Source: Brevirhabdus sp.
GTDB taxonomy: Bacteria > Pseudomonadota > Alphaproteobacteria > Rhodobacterales > Rhodobacteraceae
DNA length: 64,000 nucleotides
NCBI GenBank assembly: GCA_024637315.1
Contig: JAGXFH010000034.1
Span: forward strand, 124,001-188,000
Direction of reading: 5' to 3'
Below the pieces are notes generated by a model. The model was not told the origin of the DNA, did not search any database, and saw only the letters and a program-made list of their open reading frames with translations. Position numbers and translations under genes: made by a program. How positions within the stretch are numbered: position 1 is the first letter of the stretch; every line of letters begins with the position of its first letter. Shown here piece by piece: positions 1 through 11,762 of the stretch.

Positions 1-1026
1 CTTCTGGCCGAAGATGACGGCATCGCCGAAATCAATCCCGCCGCCGAACAGTTCCTCAACACCTCCGCCAAGCACCTGATCGGCGCGCCGATCTTCGACA
101 AGCTGGCCATCGACGCGCCGCTCGAAGGCGCGTTTCAGCGCGTCCGCTCCGACAATTCGGTGCTGTTCATCAACAATGTCGATGTTTCCGGCGGCAACAA
201 GGCGCCGATCCAGTGCAACATCCAGATCGCCCCGCTGATGGGCGTTCCCGGCCATGTCCTGTTGTTGATGGAGCCCCGGCAACTCGCCGACCGCCTCGGG
301 CGATCGCATTCGGTCAAGTCGTCGGCCCGCTCTGCCATCGGCATGGCCGAGATGCTGGCGCATGAGATCAAGAACCCGCTGGCCGGCATCACCGGCGCGG
401 CCCAGCTTCTGTCGATGAATCTCAGCGCCGAGGATCAGGAGCTGACCGACCTGATCGTCGCCGAATCCCGCCGCATCGTGGCACTGCTGGAGCAGGTCGA
501 GCAGTTCGGCAATGTTCGCCTGCCGGTCAGACGCTCGATCAACATTCACGACCTGCTCGACCGGGCGACGAAGTCCGCCCGCGTCGGCTTTGCCGCCAAC
601 ATGACCTTCACCGAGGATTATGACCCGTCGCTTCCGCCGACCTGGGTCGATGGTGACCAGATGCTGCAGGTGCTGCTGAACCTTCTGAAGAACGCCGCCG
701 AAGCGGCGGCGCTCGGTGGCGGCACGATCCGCCTGCGCACATTCTACGATCTCTCGCTGCGCCTGCGCCGCAAGGACGGGTCGGGCAACCCGCTGCCCTT
801 GCAGGTCGAGATCATCGATGACGGCCCGGGCCTGCCGCCGGAGATTTCCGCCGATATCTTCGAGCCCTTCGTCTCGGGTCGCGAAAACGGCACCGGGCTG
901 GGCCTTTCGCTGGTCAGCAAGATCATCTCGGACCATGACGGCTGGATCACGGTCGATTCGATTCCCGGCCGCACCACGTTCCGCATTTCCCTGCCAGTTG
1001 CCCCGAAATCCACGGAGGAAACCTGA
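1..1026 (+). CDS. ntrB: Nitrogen regulation sensor kinase NtrB (5' end cut by window)
   Basis: Histidine kinase/phosphatase that senses nitrogen status (through PII in known systems) and phosphorylates NtrC in the cytoplasm. Frame 1 is open from base 1, so the N-terminus lies outside the window. The visible part begins in a PAS-like segment. The HisKA box [17 protein letters not shown] has its phosphorylated His codon at 361-363. The ATPase domain follows with N box [10 protein letters not shown]1 DDGPGLP and G2 GTGLGLSLV. There are no membrane segments, as expected for soluble NtrB. The TGA stop overlaps the ntrC ATG by one base (TGATG), indicating translational coupling. In relatives nifR3/dusB sits upstream, which is off this window. 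Confidence 0.93.
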   Translation, partial: LLAEDDGIAEINPAAEQFLNTSAKHLIGAPIFDKLAIDAPLEGAFQRVRSDNSVLFINNVDVSGGNKAPIQCNIQIAPLMGVPGHVLLLMEPRQLADRLGRSHSVKSSARSAIGMAEMLAHEIKNPLAGITGAAQLLSMNLSAEDQELTDLIVAESRRIVALLEQVEQFGNVRLPVRRSINIHDLLDRATKSARVGFAANMTFTEDYDPSLPPTWVDGDQMLQVLLNLLKNAAEAAALGGGTIRLRTFYDLSLRLRRKDGSGNPLPLQVEIIDDGPGLPPEISADIFEPFVSGRENGTGLGLSLVSKIISDHDGWITVDSIPGRTTFRISLPVAPKSTEET

Positions 1027-2390
1027 TGGACGGCACAGTCCTCGTCGCCGATGACGACCGCACGATCCGCACGGTCCTGACCCAGGCCCTGACCCGGGCA
1101 GGCTGCAAGGTCCACGCCACATCCTCGCTGGTCACGCTGATGCGCTGGATCGAAGAGGGGAAGGGCGATCTAGTAATATCGGATGTGATCATGCCCGACG
1201 GCAACGGGCTCGAGGCGCTGCCGAAGATCAGCAAGCAGCGCCCCGGCCTGCCGGTCATCATCATCTCGGCGCAGAACAACATCGTCACCGCCATTCAGGC
1301 CGCCGAGGCCGAGGCGTTCGACTACCTGCCGAAACCATTCGATCTGCCCGACCTGATGAAACGGTCCGCTCGGGCGCTGGACATCAAGCGCCGCGCGCCC
1401 GCCGAACGCAAGCCAGGGCAAGGGCAGGGCGGCGACCTGCTGCCGCTTGTCGGCCGGACGCCGGCGATGCAGGGGCTGTACAGGCTGGTCGCACGGGTCA
1501 TGAACACCGAACTGCCGGTGCTGATCACCGGCGAATCGGGAACCGGCAAATCACTGATCGCCCGCGCGATCCATGACTTTTCCGACCGCCGCTCGCTGCC
1601 CTTCGTCACCGCCACCAGTACCGACCTGGCAACGATGGAAGGCCCGGCAACGGTGCTGGCCCGTGCAAAGGGCGGCTCGATCCTGTTCGACGAGGTCGGC
1701 GATCTGGGGGACGAGGCACAGGCCCGGATCGTCCGCATGCTCGACAGCTTCACCGACAATGCTCCGCGCGTCATGGCCACAAGCCAGGCCGACCTGGCGC
1801 GCAAGATGGAAGCCGGCGGGTTCCGTCAGGACCTGTTCTACCGGATCGGCGGCGTCACCATCACGGTGCCTCCATTACGCGACCGGGTCGACGACATCCC
1901 GCTTCTGGCCGATCACTTCATCGCCCGGGCCGAGCGCGACGGCCTGCCGCCGCGCCGTTTTGCCAAGGATGCGCTGGATCTGATCCGCGCCTATTCCTGG
2001 CCCGGCAACGTCCGCCAGCTTGAAAACAGCATCCGTCATCTGTCGGTAACCTCCTCCGAAGAGGTGATCAGCAAAGCCGAAACCGAAGCCGTGCTTGCCA
2101 ATCAGCCGGCAATGGAGCCGTTGCTCAGCGGCGATGGCGACAGGCTCTCGGCCTCGATCGCCAAGCACCTGCGCCGTTACTTCGACCTGCATGGCGGAAC
2201 CCTGCCACCGCCCGGCCTCTACCTGCGCATTCTTCGCGAAGTCGAGGCGCCGCTGATCGAGATCGCTCTCGATGCGACTGGCGGCAATCAAGCGAAATGC
2301 GCCGAACTTCTGGGGATCAACCGCAATACCCTTCGAAAGAAGATCACCGATTTGGATATTAGCGTGACACGCCGCCGCAAATTGATGTAA
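1026..2390 (+). CDS. ntrC: Nitrogen response regulator NtrC lacking the GAFTGA loop
   Basis: Transcriptional activator of nitrogen-starvation genes, 454 aa. The receiver domain (about 1-120) has acidic pocket DD at 10-11, phosphoacceptor D53 and K103. The AAA+ domain has Walker A GESGTGKS at 169-176 and Walker B ILFDEV at 219-224. A Fis-type HTH lies at the C-terminus ([21 protein letters not shown]). The stretch between Walker A and Walker B is short and has no GAFTGA, the loop that contacts sigma-54. Rhodobacter capsulatus NtrC is known to lack this motif and to activate sigma-70 polymerase; the same behaviour is inferred here. The gene is coupled to ntrB by the TGATG overlap. Confidence 0.93.
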   Translation: MDGTVLVADDDRTIRTVLTQALTRAGCKVHATSSLVTLMRWIEEGKGDLVISDVIMPDGNGLEALPKISKQRPGLPVIIISAQNNIVTAIQAAEAEAFDYLPKPFDLPDLMKRSARALDIKRRAPAERKPGQGQGGDLLPLVGRTPAMQGLYRLVARVMNTELPVLITGESGTGKSLIARAIHDFSDRRSLPFVTATSTDLATMEGPATVLARAKGGSILFDEVGDLGDEAQARIVRMLDSFTDNAPRVMATSQADLARKMEAGGFRQDLFYRIGGVTITVPPLRDRVDDIPLLADHFIARAERDGLPPRRFAKDALDLIRAYSWPGNVRQLENSIRHLSVTSSEEVISKAETEAVLANQPAMEPLLSGDGDRLSASIAKHLRRYFDLHGGTLPPPGLYLRILREVEAPLIEIALDATGGNQAKCAELLGINRNTLRKKITDLDISVTRRRKLM

Positions 2391-2472
2391 AAGCGCAACA
2401 GAAGAGTGGCAGATCGGCGTCAGCCGACAGCGACCACCACGGCGGTTGCCGCGACAGCGGCGTTGGAATGAG

Positions 2473-4752
<2,280 letters not shown>

Positions 4753-4764
4753 GGATGTGCAGTC

Positions 4765-6168
4765 ATGGGTGATATTCTGATCGTGGACGATGAACGCGAT
4801 ATTCGGGAACTGGTCTCGGATATCCTGAAAGATGAAGGCTACACCACGCGGCTGGCGGCCAATTCGGACGCCTGCATGGCCGAGGTGACCAAGGAAGCTC
4901 CGGCGCTGATGATCCTGGATATCTGGCTCAAGGACAGCCAGATGGACGGCATCGACATCCTCAAGACGGTGAAGCGCGACAATCCGGAAATTCCGATCGT
5001 GATCATTTCGGGGCATGGCAATATCGAGATCGCGGTCGCCGCGATCAAGCAGGGCGCCTATGACTTCATCGAGAAGCCGTTCAATATCGACCAGCTGATG
5101 GTGGTGATCCGCCGCGCGATGGAGGCCAGCCGACTGCGGCGGGAGAACCTGGAACTGCGCCGCAAGGACGTGACATCCTCCGAGATGGTTGGATCAAGTT
5201 CAGCCTTCAAGGGATTGAAATCCAATCTTGACAAGGTAACCAAGTCGAATGGCCGTGTGATGCTTACCGGCCCCGCCGGGTCCGGCAAGGAGGTCGCCGC
5301 GCGCTACATTCACGCCAATTCGAACCGATCTGCCGCACCTTTCGTAAGCGTCAGTTCCGCCTCGATCGAACCCGACCGGATGGAAGAGGTGCTGTTTGGC
5401 CGCGAAAGCTTTGACCGAGGCGTCGAACCCGGCCTTCTGGAACAGGCCAATGGCGGCGTCGTCTATTTCGATGAAGTGGCGGACATGCCGCAAGGCACCC
5501 AGTCCAAGATCCTGCGGGTGCTGGTCGATCAGCAGTTCCAGCGCTCTGGCGGCTCGGGCAATGTCCGTGTCGATATCCGCGTCATTTCCAGCACCACCCG
5601 GGATCTCGAAGCCGAAATCGCCGCCGGACACTTTCGGCAGGAACTGTATCACCGCCTCAATGTGGTGCCGATCGCTGTCCCGTCGCTGGAAGAACGGCGC
5701 GAGGATATTCCGGAACTTGCCCAACATTTCATCGCCGGTTTCAACAAGACCCAGGGTTTGCCACTGCGCAAGCTGTCGGAAGATGCCATCGCGCTGTTGC
5801 AGACGATGCTCTGGCCCGGCAATGTCCGCCAGCTCAAGAACGTCGTCGAGCGTGTTCTGATCCTTGGCGACAGCACCGGCCCGATCACCGCCGCCGAACT
5901 GCCGACGGGAGAGCAAGAGGCAGATGTGAACGGGCGCGTCGTCCTTTCAGGCAGCCTCGCCACACTGCCGCTGCGCGAAGCCCGCGAGTTGTTCGAGCGC
6001 GAATACCTGTTGACCCAGATCAACCGGTTCGGCGGCAATATCAGCCGCACGGCCACCTTCGTCGGCATGGAACGCAGCGCGCTCCATCGCAAGCTGAAGT
6101 CGCTTGGCGTCGTCACCGGCACGAAATCAGGGGGCCGCGTCGCCTATGTCGGCGAGACCGAAGATTGA
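4765..6168 (+). CDS. ntrX: Response regulator NtrX, also without GAFTGA
   Basis: Response regulator paired with NtrY, 467 aa. The receiver has DDE at 8-10, phosphoacceptor D52 and K104. The AAA+ domain has GPAGSGKE at 169-176 and VYFDEV at 233-238. A C-terminal Fis-like helix-turn-helix is present (GGNISRTATFVGMERSALHRKLKSLG). Where enhancer-binding proteins carry GAFTGA, this protein reads FGRESFDRGVEPGLLEQANGG, so the sigma-54 contact loop is missing. NtrYX controls respiratory, nitrogen and envelope genes in alphaproteobacteria. A sigma-54-independent mode of action is inferred from sequence. Confidence 0.93.
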   Translation: MGDILIVDDERDIRELVSDILKDEGYTTRLAANSDACMAEVTKEAPALMILDIWLKDSQMDGIDILKTVKRDNPEIPIVIISGHGNIEIAVAAIKQGAYDFIEKPFNIDQLMVVIRRAMEASRLRRENLELRRKDVTSSEMVGSSSAFKGLKSNLDKVTKSNGRVMLTGPAGSGKEVAARYIHANSNRSAAPFVSVSSASIEPDRMEEVLFGRESFDRGVEPGLLEQANGGVVYFDEVADMPQGTQSKILRVLVDQQFQRSGGSGNVRVDIRVISSTTRDLEAEIAAGHFRQELYHRLNVVPIAVPSLEERREDIPELAQHFIAGFNKTQGLPLRKLSEDAIALLQTMLWPGNVRQLKNVVERVLILGDSTGPITAAELPTGEQEADVNGRVVLSGSLATLPLREARELFEREYLLTQINRFGGNISRTATFVGMERSALHRKLKSLGVVTGTKSGGRVAYVGETED

Positions 6169-6224
6169 CGCCCAAACCCGCTTCTGCCATGCCTCGGGTC
6201 CGGGTGGCGCAAAGGAACTAGGCG

Positions 6225-7601
6225 ATGAAGGTCATCATCTGTGGCGCGGGTCAGGTCGGCTGGCAGATTGCGCGGCACCTGTCCGGTGAAAAGAACGATG
6301 TGACGGTCGTGGACAACAACCCCGACCTCGTGCGCCGCGCCACCGATACGCTTGATGTGCAGGGCATCGCCGGCTTCGCCAGCTATCCTGACGTGCTGGA
6401 ACAGGCAGGGGCGCGGGATGCCGACATGATCATCGCCGCGACCTATTCGGACGAGGTGAACATGATCACCTGTCAGGTCGCGCATTCGGTCTTTTCGGTG
6501 CCCCGCAAGATCGCGCGCCTGCGCAGCCAGAGCTACCACACGGCGATCTATTCCGACCTCTACCGCCGCGACCACGTGCCGATCGACGTGGTGATCAGCC
6601 CCGAACGCGAAGTGGCCGAGGCCGCGCTGCGCCGCCTTGCAGCACCCTCGGCCTTCGACACGCAGGGGTTCATGGACGGTCGGGCGCAGCTGATCGGCAT
6701 CGCGCTGGATCAGGACTGCCCGGTCATCAACACGCCGCTGCGCCAACTGACCGACCTCTTTTCCACACTCCGGGCCATCGTCGTCGGCATCCGCCGGGAC
6801 GGGCGCCTGTTCGTGCCGGAACCAGGCGATCAGCTGTTTCCGGACGATCAGGTCTATGTCTTCTGCGATAGCCACGATCTCAACCGCACGCTGGAGATCT
6901 TCGGCAAATCCACCAGGAAGAAGGAGCGCGTCGTCATTGTCGGCGGCGGCAATGTCGGGCTTGCGGTCGCCAAAGCGCTGGAAAAGCGCATCGACCGGAT
7001 CCGTGCCAGGGTGATCGAGCGCGACCGCCAGACCGCCGAGAACGCCGCGGATGCGCTGGACCGCACCATCGTGCTGAACGGCGACGGGTTGTCGATGGAG
7101 CTGCTGACCGAGGCGGGCGCCGACCGCGCCGATGCGATCCTCGCGGTGACCGACGACGACAAGACCAACATCCTCGCCGCCGTCCGCGCCAAGTCGATGG
7201 GGTGCGAAATGGCGATCTGCCTGGTCAACGACCCGACGCTGGTGCCGCTTCTGGCGGATCTCGACATCGACGCCCACATCAACCCGCGCTCGACCACCGT
7301 CTCCTCGATCCTACGCCATATCCGTCATGGCCGGGTGCGTGGGGTCTATTCCATCGGCGACGCCGAGGCCGAGGTGATCGAGGCGCAAGTGCTGTCGACC
7401 TCTCCCATCGCGGGCCAGCAGATCCGCGATACCGGCTTCCCCGAGGGTGTGCTGATCGGCGCGGTGATGAAGGGCGACAAGCTGGTCAAGCCGACCGGCA
7501 GCACCCGGATCGAGGAAGGCGACATCATCGCGATCTTTTCGATGGCCGCGGAAGTGCCAGAGGTCGAGCGGCTGTTGCAGGTCTCGATCGACTTCTTCTG
7601 A
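6225..7601 (+). CDS. trkA: Trk potassium uptake regulatory protein TrkA
   Basis: Cytoplasmic gating subunit of the Trk K+ channel, 458 aa. It has two RCK repeats. The first nucleotide fold is MKVIICGAGQVGWQIARHL with the acidic end VVDNN. The second is VVIVGGGNVGLAVAKALEKR. Each is followed by a TrkA-C domain, the last ending in GDIIAIFSMAAEVPEVERLL. The TGA stop (7599-7601) overlaps the trkH ATG at 7601, so the two subunits are translationally coupled. Linkage of trkAH to ntrYX upstream and hfq downstream is conserved in Rhodobacterales. Confidence 0.95.
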   Translation: MKVIICGAGQVGWQIARHLSGEKNDVTVVDNNPDLVRRATDTLDVQGIAGFASYPDVLEQAGARDADMIIAATYSDEVNMITCQVAHSVFSVPRKIARLRSQSYHTAIYSDLYRRDHVPIDVVISPEREVAEAALRRLAAPSAFDTQGFMDGRAQLIGIALDQDCPVINTPLRQLTDLFSTLRAIVVGIRRDGRLFVPEPGDQLFPDDQVYVFCDSHDLNRTLEIFGKSTRKKERVVIVGGGNVGLAVAKALEKRIDRIRARVIERDRQTAENAADALDRTIVLNGDGLSMELLTEAGADRADAILAVTDDDKTNILAAVRAKSMGCEMAICLVNDPTLVPLLADLDIDAHINPRSTTVSSILRHIRHGRVRGVYSIGDAEAEVIEAQVLSTSPIAGQQIRDTGFPEGVLIGAVMKGDKLVKPTGSTRIEEGDIIAIFSMAAEVPEVERLLQVSIDFF

Positions 7602-9124
7602 TGCTGGCCCGAATCCTTCAATTGCCGTTCATGGTCATCCTGATGGGGATCGGTGCGGCAGCGATGTATCTGCCCGCCGCCCATGCCGCCGCCATCGGCG
7701 ACTGGCCAGTGATGCGGGTGTTCGCGCTTTCGGGTGCGATCTTCCTGATCCTGACCGTGATGATCGGCATCGCCACCGCCAACCGCAAGATCCGCAGCCC
7801 GGCCCGCAGCCACCTGCTGGCGCTGGTCGGCACCTTCACGCTGCTGCCGCTGATGCTGGCTGTCCCGGTGGTCGAGGTCTTGGGGGACACAAGCTACTTC
7901 AACGCCTGGTTCGAGATGGTGTCGAGCCTTACCACGACCGGGGCCACGCTGTTTGAAGCGGAACGCCTGCCAGACTCGGTGCATCTGTGGCGCGCGCAAG
8001 TCGCGTGGATGGGCGGCTTCTTCGTCTGGGTCACCGCGGTCGCGATCCTCGCGCCGATGAATCTTGGCGGTTACGAAGTGTTGGCCCCGCACGAGGCCGG
8101 CCGCGGTCCGATGCAATCGGCCGACGTGAGCTGGTCGTCGGACGGCACGACCCGGCTGCTGCGCCACGCCACTCGGCTTTTCCCGATCTATACCGGGCTC
8201 ACCGTCACGCTCTGGATCGCGCTGCTGATCGCGGGTTCGCCGCCGCTCGCCGCTCTTTGTCACGCGATGTCAACGCTCTCCACCAGCGGCATCACGCCGC
8301 TTGCCGATTTCGAGTCGGCCGGGGCCGGCATCGCTGGCGAGGTGCTGATCTGCCTGTTTCTGGTCTTCGCGCTGACCCGCGCCAGCTTTTCAGTCGACCT
8401 GCCGGGCATCGGGATCCGCCGCCTGACCCGCGATCCCGAATTCAGGATCGGGCTGGCGCTGGTCGTCGCGGTGCCGGCGCTGCTGTTCCTGCGCCACTGG
8501 TTCGGGGCTCTCGAGGTCGAGGAGATGGGCGATATCCCCGCGGCCGGCCAGGCGCTGTGGGGCGCGATCTTCACGGTGATGTCGTTCCTGACGACGACCG
8601 GCTTCGTTTCGACCTCCTGGTCGGAAGCGCAGAACTGGTCCGGTCTTGCCACGCCCGGCCTGATCCTGATGGGGCTGGCGCTGGTCGGCGGCGGCGTGGC
8701 GACCACGGCGGGCGGCGTGAAACTGCTGCGGGTCTATGCGCTTTACAAGCATGGTGCGCGGGAAATGGACAAACTGGTCCACCCGAACTCTGTCGGCGGA
8801 TCGGGCAGCGCGGCGCGCCGACTGCGCCGCGAGGGCGCCTATGTCGCCTGGATTTCCTTCATGCTCTTCGGCATCTCGATGGCGGTGGTGACGCTGGCGC
8901 TCTCGGCCTTCGGGCTCAGCTTTCAGGCCGCGACCACCGTTGCAGTCGCGACGCTATCGACCACCGGTCCGGTCCTGAACGTCACCCTTATCGGCGAGGC
9001 GCCGATAACCTATGCCAGCCTGCATGACGGCGCCAAGCTGATCGCGGCCTTCGCAATGGTCGTCGGCCGGCTGGAAACACTGGCCCTGATCGCGCTTCTG
9101 AACCCTGAATTCTGGCGTCGTTAG
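7601..9124 (+). CDS. trkH: Trk potassium transporter membrane subunit TrkH
   Basis: K+-translocating inner-membrane subunit, 507 aa. Many hydrophobic helices are arranged as four pore repeats with selectivity-filter-like sequences (SSLTTTGATLF, STLSTSGITPL, SFLTTTGFVST, ATLSTTGPVLN). The GGGVATTAGGVKLLR segment after the third filter is typical of TrkH. The frame is open further upstream over trkA. ATG 7601 (MLARILQLPFMVIL) is chosen because it overlaps the trkA stop and gives the normal family length. Confidence 0.95.
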   Translation: MLARILQLPFMVILMGIGAAAMYLPAAHAAAIGDWPVMRVFALSGAIFLILTVMIGIATANRKIRSPARSHLLALVGTFTLLPLMLAVPVVEVLGDTSYFNAWFEMVSSLTTTGATLFEAERLPDSVHLWRAQVAWMGGFFVWVTAVAILAPMNLGGYEVLAPHEAGRGPMQSADVSWSSDGTTRLLRHATRLFPIYTGLTVTLWIALLIAGSPPLAALCHAMSTLSTSGITPLADFESAGAGIAGEVLICLFLVFALTRASFSVDLPGIGIRRLTRDPEFRIGLALVVAVPALLFLRHWFGALEVEEMGDIPAAGQALWGAIFTVMSFLTTTGFVSTSWSEAQNWSGLATPGLILMGLALVGGGVATTAGGVKLLRVYALYKHGAREMDKLVHPNSVGGSGSAARRLRREGAYVAWISFMLFGISMAVVTLALSAFGLSFQAATTVAVATLSTTGPVLNVTLIGEAPITYASLHDGAKLIAAFAMVVGRLETLALIALLNPEFWRR

Positions 9125-9270
9125 GCCGGTCCTGGCGCTGCCGTCGATAAAGGCCTGTTTTTTGGGCTGGAATCTGGTGAACTTGCACGACATAATTCAA
9201 CTATTCGCAAACGGCCTGCCGCCGAGGGGCAGAACGCAACAAAACCGCGCAAGAAAAAAGGCGAAAAGCT

Positions 9271-9510
9271 ATGGCTGCCGATAAACAGAGTTTGCAGGAC
9301 GCATTTCTCAATCATGTCCGCAAGACCAAGGTTCCTGTCACGATCTTCCTGATCAACGGCGTGAAGCTGCAAGGCGTGATTACCTGGTTTGATAATTTCT
9401 GCGTGCTGCTGCGCCGTGACGGCCAGTCGCAACTGGTCTACAAACACGCGATCTCGACGATCATGCCATCGCAACCGATCAGCCTTTATGACGGTGAAGA
9501 CGCGTCGTGA
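9271..9510 (+). CDS. hfq: RNA chaperone Hfq
   Basis: Sm-like RNA chaperone that pairs small RNAs with mRNAs, 79 aa, a short alphaproteobacterial form without a long C-terminal tail. Sm1 motif: [21 protein letters not shown]. Sm2 motif: [12 protein letters not shown] with the YKH signature of bacterial Hfq. A purine-rich AAAAAAGG ribosome site precedes the ATG. The 146-bp gap from trkH suggests its own promoter. The stop overlaps the start of hflX, the classical hfq-hflX pairing. Confidence 0.97.
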   Translation: MAADKQSLQDAFLNHVRKTKVPVTIFLINGVKLQGVITWFDNFCVLLRRDGQSQLVYKHAISTIMPSQPISLYDGEDAS

Positions 9511-10781
9511 TGGATGACGGCACGCACGTGATGCGTGCGTGGGTGCTGCACCCCGATATCCAGTCTGATCGCAGCCGCCGCGCGCCCGGCCCCGCCCTTG
9601 AAGAGGCCGTGGCGCTGGCCGCCGCCCTTCCGGATCTCGAAGTGGCCGGGGCAGATATCGTGCGACTGCCCAATCCGCAGCCGGGTCATCTGTTCGGCAC
9701 CGGCAAGCTGCAGGAACTCGGGCGGACCTTCGAAGAAGAAGACATCGGCCTCGTGCTGGTCGATGGCCCGGTCACGCCGGTGCAGCAGCGCAACCTGGAA
9801 AAGAAGTGGGGCGTCAAGCTTCTGGACCGCACCGGCCTGATCCTGGAGATTTTCGCCGACCGCGCCCGGACCCGCGAGGGCGTGCTGCAAGTCGACTTGG
9901 CGGCCCTCAGCTATCAGCGCACGCGCCTGGTGCGTGCCTGGACCCACCTTGAACGCCAGCGCGGCGGATTGGGCTTTGTCGGCGGCCCCGGCGAGACCCA
10001 GATCGAGGCCGACCGCCGCGCCATCGACGACGCCATCACCCGGATCAAGCGCCAACTGGCCAAGGTGGTGAAGACCCGCGAACTGCACCGCGCCGCGCGC
10101 CAGAAGGTGCCGTTCCCGATCGTCGCCCTCGTCGGCTATACCAATGCCGGCAAATCGACCCTGTTCAACCGGCTGACCGGCGCCTCGGTGCTGGCCGAGG
10201 ACATGCTGTTCGCGACGCTCGATCCGACGATGCGCGCGATCGAACTGCCCTCGGCGCAGAAGGTGATCCTGTCCGACACGGTGGGCTTCATCTCGGACCT
10301 GCCGCCGCAACTGGTCGCGGCGTTCCGCGCAACGCTGGAAGAGGTGCTGGCCGCCGACCTGATCGTGCATATCCGCGACATCAGCCATCCCCAAAGCGCC
10401 GAACAGGCCGAGGATGTCGCGGCGATCCTCAAGGATCTGGGCGTCGCCGAGGATGCGTCCGTTCTGGAGGTCTGGAACAAGATCGACAATTTTCCGCCCG
10501 ATGATCGCGCCGCGCTCAGGGTTCAGGCCGAGCGCACCGAGGGCATCTTCGCGGTCTCCGCCCTGACTGGCGAGGGGCTGGAGCCGCTCTTGGCCGCGGT
10601 CTCCAAGGCGCTCTCGGACGAGCGCCATCAGACCACGCTGACCCTGCCGTTCTCGGAGGGCCGCAAGCGCGCCTGGCTGTTTCAGGCCGGTGTCGTCGAA
10701 AGCGAGAAGGACACCAGGACCGGCCACCGGCTGCAGCTGCGCTGGACCGACCGTCAGGAAAAGGCGTTTCGGGAGTTATAG
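9510..10781 (+). CDS. hflX: Ribosome-associated GTPase HflX
   Basis: GTPase that binds the large ribosomal subunit and splits stalled ribosomes, 423 aa. It has an N-terminal HflX domain (PNPQPGHLFGTGKLQEL), the glycine-rich GGLGFVGGPGETQIE segment, and G motifs G1 GYTNAGKS, G3 DTVGFISDLP and G4 NKID. ATG 9510 overlaps the hfq TGA by one base; GTG 9507 would overlap by four. Either start implies translational coupling with hfq. Confidence 0.95.
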   Translation: MDDGTHVMRAWVLHPDIQSDRSRRAPGPALEEAVALAAALPDLEVAGADIVRLPNPQPGHLFGTGKLQELGRTFEEEDIGLVLVDGPVTPVQQRNLEKKWGVKLLDRTGLILEIFADRARTREGVLQVDLAALSYQRTRLVRAWTHLERQRGGLGFVGGPGETQIEADRRAIDDAITRIKRQLAKVVKTRELHRAARQKVPFPIVALVGYTNAGKSTLFNRLTGASVLAEDMLFATLDPTMRAIELPSAQKVILSDTVGFISDLPPQLVAAFRATLEEVLAADLIVHIRDISHPQSAEQAEDVAAILKDLGVAEDASVLEVWNKIDNFPPDDRAALRVQAERTEGIFAVSALTGEGLEPLLAAVSKALSDERHQTTLTLPFSEGRKRAWLFQAGVVESEKDTRTGHRLQLRWTDRQEKAFREL

Positions 10782-11225
10782 GAGCGGGGAATTGGGGCGA
10801 TGCAACCGGGGAACGGCGGCTTCGAGCCCATATTCACCGATGCTGCGGAGTGCTCAAATGACGGCTTGTGGAGCCCAGAGCGGACCTGTTTTGCGCAAAC
10901 GGGCTTGCCCGATCTTGCATGGCTAGCTGTCATTCAGATCGCATCATTCGGATTACAATGCAGCGCGAGATCAAAGTTTTGAGCTGTTTGTAGCGTCGCC
11001 AACCCTACCTGAAGTCATTTCAGCCAATTTGTTTGCGCATCGCTGGCGATCCCTGTGCCTGATTGCAAGGTGTCCGGCTCAGAATTTTCTCTTGAACCAA
11101 CGACACGAATGCTCTCCTGCAATGTTGACCCAAATCATGGCGCGGCACGCGACGGCCACCTAGGATGAACTATAGTGAGTTGTCTTTTTGATATCCATAT
11201 CTGAAGTCACTGAAGGGAAATCGAA
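10782..11225 (+). other. Intergenic region between hflX and the cupredoxin gene
   Basis: There are 444 bp without a supported gene. Open frames here are short, lack ribosome sites and show no family resemblance. The part at 10843-10905 (TGACGGCTTGTGGAGCCC, GAGCGGACC) looks like a decayed copy of a noncoding element I associate with Rhodobacteraceae genomes, but I cannot prove this. The last 60 bp are AT-richer (CTATAGTGAG) and probably hold the cupredoxin promoter. Confidence 0.5.
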
Positions 11226-11678
11226 ATGAAACGGACGATAATAGCCCACGCCGTACTGGCGTTTGTACTTGCTGGCCCCACATATGCAGAAGGCGACCTG
11301 AGCCGGGCGAATGTGATCGACGTTGCCATCGAACTGGGAAGCAACGACGACGGGATGTATCTCAAGCCCGACAATTATGAGTTCGTGACCGGACAGGCCT
11401 ATAAGCTTGTTCTGACCAATGTCGATGAGATCAAGCACGAGTTGGCGCTCAACGAAATGGGTGAACGGATCTTCACCCGCAAGATCGAGATTGCTGACGA
11501 GAAAGGCGAACTGGTCGCTGAAATCAAAGGCAATATCCGTGAAGTGGAAGTCGGGCCCGGTAAAACGGTCGAATGGTTTATCGTCCCAGTCCAGACGACC
11601 GAAGAGCCCGTCGAGATCACATGTGAAATTCCCGGCCACTTGGAAGCCGGTATGCGTGCGAGTGTGATGATTAAGTAA
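11226..11678 (+). CDS. Secreted type-1 copper (cupredoxin-like) protein
   Basis: Probable periplasmic blue-copper protein, 150 aa. It has a signal peptide (MKRTIIAHAVLAFVLAGPTYA, cut near residue 21). The C-terminal motif CEIPGHLEAGM gives type-1 copper ligands C133, H138 and M143, with H71 (IKHELAL) as the N-terminal histidine. An acidic insert lies between the ligands. The partner is unknown; related small cupredoxins carry electrons or copper. A purine-rich site (GAAGGGAAATCGAA) precedes the ATG. It stands alone between two long noncoding stretches, which may mean recent acquisition or remodelling. Confidence 0.8.
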   Translation: MKRTIIAHAVLAFVLAGPTYAEGDLSRANVIDVAIELGSNDDGMYLKPDNYEFVTGQAYKLVLTNVDEIKHELALNEMGERIFTRKIEIADEKGELVAEIKGNIREVEVGPGKTVEWFIVPVQTTEEPVEITCEIPGHLEAGMRASVMIK

Positions 11679-11729
11679 CGACGTCGGATTTGATCAGCCG
11701 CACATTCTTTGCTGACAAATAATGCGACC

Positions 11730-11762
11730 GAATGGGCCCGCTTTAAAACCGGCCCATTCTTA
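11730..11762 (+). terminator. Stem-loop terminator after the cupredoxin gene
   Basis: A perfect 9-bp inverted repeat, GAATGGGCC (11730-11738) and GGCCCATTC (11751-11759), has a 12-nt loop and is followed by TTAAG. It lies about 50 bp after the cupredoxin stop. The T tract is weak. Confidence 0.6.
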
